The notes below the pieces were generated by a model. It saw nothing but the letters and a program-made list of their open reading frames with translations, was not told where the DNA came from and searched no databases. A stretch of DNA of 16,878 nt from RFPI01 sp964398195 (GTDB lineage: Bacteria > Pseudomonadota > Gammaproteobacteria > Burkholderiales > Methylophilaceae), in assembly GCA_964398195.1 (NCBI GenBank), contig CAYNLW010000027.1, forward strand, positions 1 to 16,878. The letters run 5' to 3'. A program made the position numbers and the translations under genes. How positions within the stretch are numbered: the first letter of the stretch is position 1; every line of letters starts with the position of its first letter. Of the stretch, positions 15,300 through 16,878 are shown piece after piece.

Positions 15300-15884
15300 T
15301 TGAAGGTATTTAAACATCACTTTTATGCCCGCGCTGGTTGGATACAGCGACCCATCGCCGCCCATGCCATGCATACATGGCTATTAGAGCCAGCTTCACT
15401 GACCCAGCGTTTGCACAGTTTAGGTCAGGGGTTTTATGTGCAGCAGTTATTGCAGGGCAAGCGTAAAGCCAATTATGATGAGGCGATGGTGCTGGGAATT
15501 AATCCACGCGACGAAGTTTTTTTACGCGAGGTATTGTTATATTGTGGCGACCAACCGGTAGTATTTGCGCATAGCATTACTGCCATGGCCTCATTGCGGC
15601 ATGGCTGGAAAAACTTATTGCGCCTAGGCAACCAGTCTTTAGGCAGCATGTTATTTAGCAACCCCAAAGTACATCGTACCCCGTTTCAATTTAAAAAATT
15701 GCATAGCCATCATCCCTTAACGCGCCGATTGCATCAGCTTGCTTGCCACCATCAGGCCATACAATTAGGCCAGTCGCCGCTATGGGCAAGACGTTCGCAA
15801 TTCTTTTTACAGCAAAATCAGCACCCGATTATGGTGACAGAAGTGTTTTTGCCTAATTTATTTACACTCAGCGCGAGGAAATAG
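15300..15884 (+). CDS. ubiC: Chorismate pyruvate-lyase
   Basis: UbiC removes pyruvate from chorismate to give 4-hydroxybenzoate, the first committed step of ubiquinone. The 194-residue protein is divergent but keeps the family pattern: FLREVLLYCGDQPVVFAHS with substrate-binding Arg76, SLGSMLF at 114-120, WARRSQF at 162-168, and TEVFLP with the conserved Glu181 near the end. The following gene is ubiA, the next enzyme, which supports the call strongly. The start appears to be TTG 15300: the frame has a TGA at 15279, and the next Met (residue 24) lies inside conserved sequence. An 11-codon frame starting at ATG 15278, overlapping the recG stop, covers this start. It ends with a tag two bases before the ubiA ATG. 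Confidence 0.9.
   Translation: MKVFKHHFYARAGWIQRPIAAHAMHTWLLEPASLTQRLHSLGQGFYVQQLLQGKRKANYDEAMVLGINPRDEVFLREVLLYCGDQPVVFAHSITAMASLRHGWKNLLRLGNQSLGSMLFSNPKVHRTPFQFKKLHSHHPLTRRLHQLACHHQAIQLGQSPLWARRSQFFLQQNQHPIMVTEVFLPNLFTLSARK
15875..15880 (+). promoter_or_regulatory. Ribosome-binding site of ubiA
   Basis: GAGGAA lies at the end of ubiC, six bases before the ubiA ATG, and fixes that start. It is much stronger than anything before recG or ubiC, so UbiA may be made in larger amounts from the shared transcript. Confidence 0.75.
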
Positions 15885-15886
15885 CC

Positions 15887-16747
15887 ATGCAGACTTGGCC
15901 AGCAAGCCTCTCACCTTATATACGCCTGATGCGACTAGATAAGCCTATCGGTATCTTTCTGTTGCTATGGCCTACTTTGTGGGCGCTGTTGCTAGCCAGT
16001 GGCGGTTGGCCTAGCGCTAAGCTAGTCAGCATCTTTGTGCTAGGCACTGTATTAATGCGCTCTGCCGGCTGTGTGTTGAACGATATCGCGGATAGGCATT
16101 TTGATGGCGCGGTGCAACGCACCAAAGATAGACCTTTGGTTAATCAACAAGTCACCCTGTTTAAGGCCTATGTATTGGCCGCCATCCTCAGTGTGATCGC
16201 CTTCTTGCTGGTGTTGCAATTAAATCGATTAGCTATCTTGTTAGCTTTTCCTGCACTATTTCTAGCCATCAGTTATCCCTACCTAAAGCGCTTCTTTGGC
16301 TATCCACAAGCTTATTTAGGCATCGCCTTTGGTTTTGGTATTCCTATGGCCTTCGCTGCGGTACAAAATCAAATCCCTACGCTTGCTTGGTGGATGTTGC
16401 TGGCCAATATATTTTGGGCTTTGGCTTATGATTCAGCCTATGCCATGGTAGATAGAGCTGATGACCTAAAAATTGGCATACGCTCGTCGGCCATTAGTTT
16501 TGGACGCTTTGATGTCGCCTTGATTATGCTTTGTTATGCCCTATTTATTCTGATTATGGCCTGGGTTGGCTATATCGCTAAACTCAACGGGTACTATTTT
16601 ACCGGCCTAGTGGCGGCGGCTTTAGTCTGTGTGTATCACTATCAGCTGATTAAAACACGTCAGCCACAAGCTTGTTTTAAAGCGTTTTTGCATAATAATT
16701 GGCTGGGATTCATGGTATTCCTGGCGATATTGCTCAGTGTTGGCTGA
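15887..16747 (+). CDS. ubiA: 4-hydroxybenzoate polyprenyltransferase
   Basis: UbiA attaches the polyprenyl chain to 4-hydroxybenzoate at the inner membrane, the second step of ubiquinone synthesis. The 286-residue protein (E. coli 290) is strongly hydrophobic, with about eight or nine membrane segments. It has both Asp-rich, Mg-binding motifs of the family: NDIADRHFD at 65-73, and YDSAYAMVDRADD at 181-193 followed by IGIRSSAI. RLDKPIGIFLLLWPT at the N-terminus is characteristic. It lies two bases after ubiC, the UbiC product being its substrate, as in the E. coli ubiCA operon. It is the last gene of the plus-strand array; I see no convincing terminator in the 119 bases that follow. Confidence 0.97.
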   Translation: MQTWPASLSPYIRLMRLDKPIGIFLLLWPTLWALLLASGGWPSAKLVSIFVLGTVLMRSAGCVLNDIADRHFDGAVQRTKDRPLVNQQVTLFKAYVLAAILSVIAFLLVLQLNRLAILLAFPALFLAISYPYLKRFFGYPQAYLGIAFGFGIPMAFAAVQNQIPTLAWWMLLANIFWALAYDSAYAMVDRADDLKIGIRSSAISFGRFDVALIMLCYALFILIMAWVGYIAKLNGYYFTGLVAAALVCVYHYQLIKTRQPQACFKAFLHNNWLGFMVFLAILLSVG

Positions 16748-16799
16748 GCGCTTGCTAGCCTGCAGATAAATTAATTTGCCTATAAAGCGCTAAATCCGT

Positions 16800-16829
16800 T
16801 TGACAATTGCTTGTTGCCTATCTTAAAAT
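16800..16829 (+). promoter_or_regulatory. Strong sigma-70 promoter with GC-rich discriminator, upstream of probable rplM
   Basis: TTGACA at 16800-16805 is a perfect -35. TAAAAT at 16824-16829 (5 of 6) follows after 18 bases. The next bases, CCCGCC, form a GC-rich discriminator between the -10 and the predicted start near 16836. In proteobacteria such promoters, typical of ribosomal genes, are inhibited by ppGpp with DksA; that control is inference here. The leader to the ATG at 16867 would be about 30 bases. Confidence 0.75.
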
Positions 16830-16866
16830 CCCGCCTCTTAAATTTTTTGTAATATTGGCTAGAGCA

Positions 16867-16878
16867 ATGAAAACCTTT
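16867..16878 (+). CDS. rplM: Start of a gene cut by the window edge, probably ribosomal protein L13
   Basis: Only four codons, MKTF, are visible. Betaproteobacterial L13 proteins typically begin MKTFSAKP, and the strong promoter with a GC-rich discriminator just upstream fits a ribosomal-protein operon (rplM-rpsI). The evidence is thin, since four residues can begin many proteins. The ribosome-binding site (around TAGAG) is weak. Confidence 0.55.

Noticed and set aside
16747..16791. A 7-base inverted repeat (AGCGCTT / AAGCGCT) after ubiA as a terminator
   Set aside because: The 31-base loop and lack of a T-run make it unlikely. AGCGCT is self-palindromic, so such pairs are easy to find.

Overview
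The window reads as a stretch of bacterial chromosome carrying core housekeeping genes. The organism is most likely a betaproteobacterium of moderate GC, plausibly in the Nitrosomonadales/Methylophilaceae neighbourhood. This rests on the style of the omega subunit, RNase PH, HemW and SpoT proteins and on the gene order yicC-gmk-rpoZ-spoT-ridA-recG-ubiC-ubiA. The genus-level guess is inference. I see no rRNA, tRNA, CRISPR array, transposase, integrase, phage or toxin/defence gene, and no gene-free stretch over 300 bases.

Left part (1-4350). A plus-strand 2Fe-2S/FAD/NAD(P) reductase converges on a minus-strand block hemC-hemD-(78 nt)-aroG. HemC and HemD make the uroporphyrinogen III ring. AroG is the first step of the shikimate pathway. 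hemD is split by a 100-N scaffold gap flanked by two identical 55-base copies. Removing the gap and one copy restores an exactly in-frame 279-residue HemD, so the break is almost certainly an assembly artefact.

Middle (4351-8824). argH (arginine biosynthesis) runs on the plus strand and converges on a compact minus-strand operon: rph, rdgB, an unrecognised 96-residue protein, and hemW. Its genes overlap by 4 to 8 bases. A good sigma-70-type promoter lies ahead of rph.

Right part (8825-16878). Divergent from rph is a long plus-strand array: yicC (RNase/adaptor), gmk (GMP kinase), rpoZ (RNA polymerase omega), spoT ((p)ppGpp synthase/hydrolase), ridA (enamine deaminase), recG (branch-migration helicase), ubiC and ubiA (first two ubiquinone steps). 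gmk, rpoZ and spoT group guanine nucleotide supply, a ppGpp-binding polymerase subunit and the enzyme that makes and degrades ppGpp. ridA sits where E. coli has trmH. recG and ubiC both appear to start with TTG. After ubiA comes a near-consensus promoter with a GC-rich discriminator and the first four codons (MKTF) of what is probably rplM (ribosomal protein L13).

No novel system is evident. The points most worth a second look are the assembly break in hemD, the small unknown protein with its low-complexity junction to hemW, the G/T-skewed 5' part of the first gene, and the promoter at the right edge.
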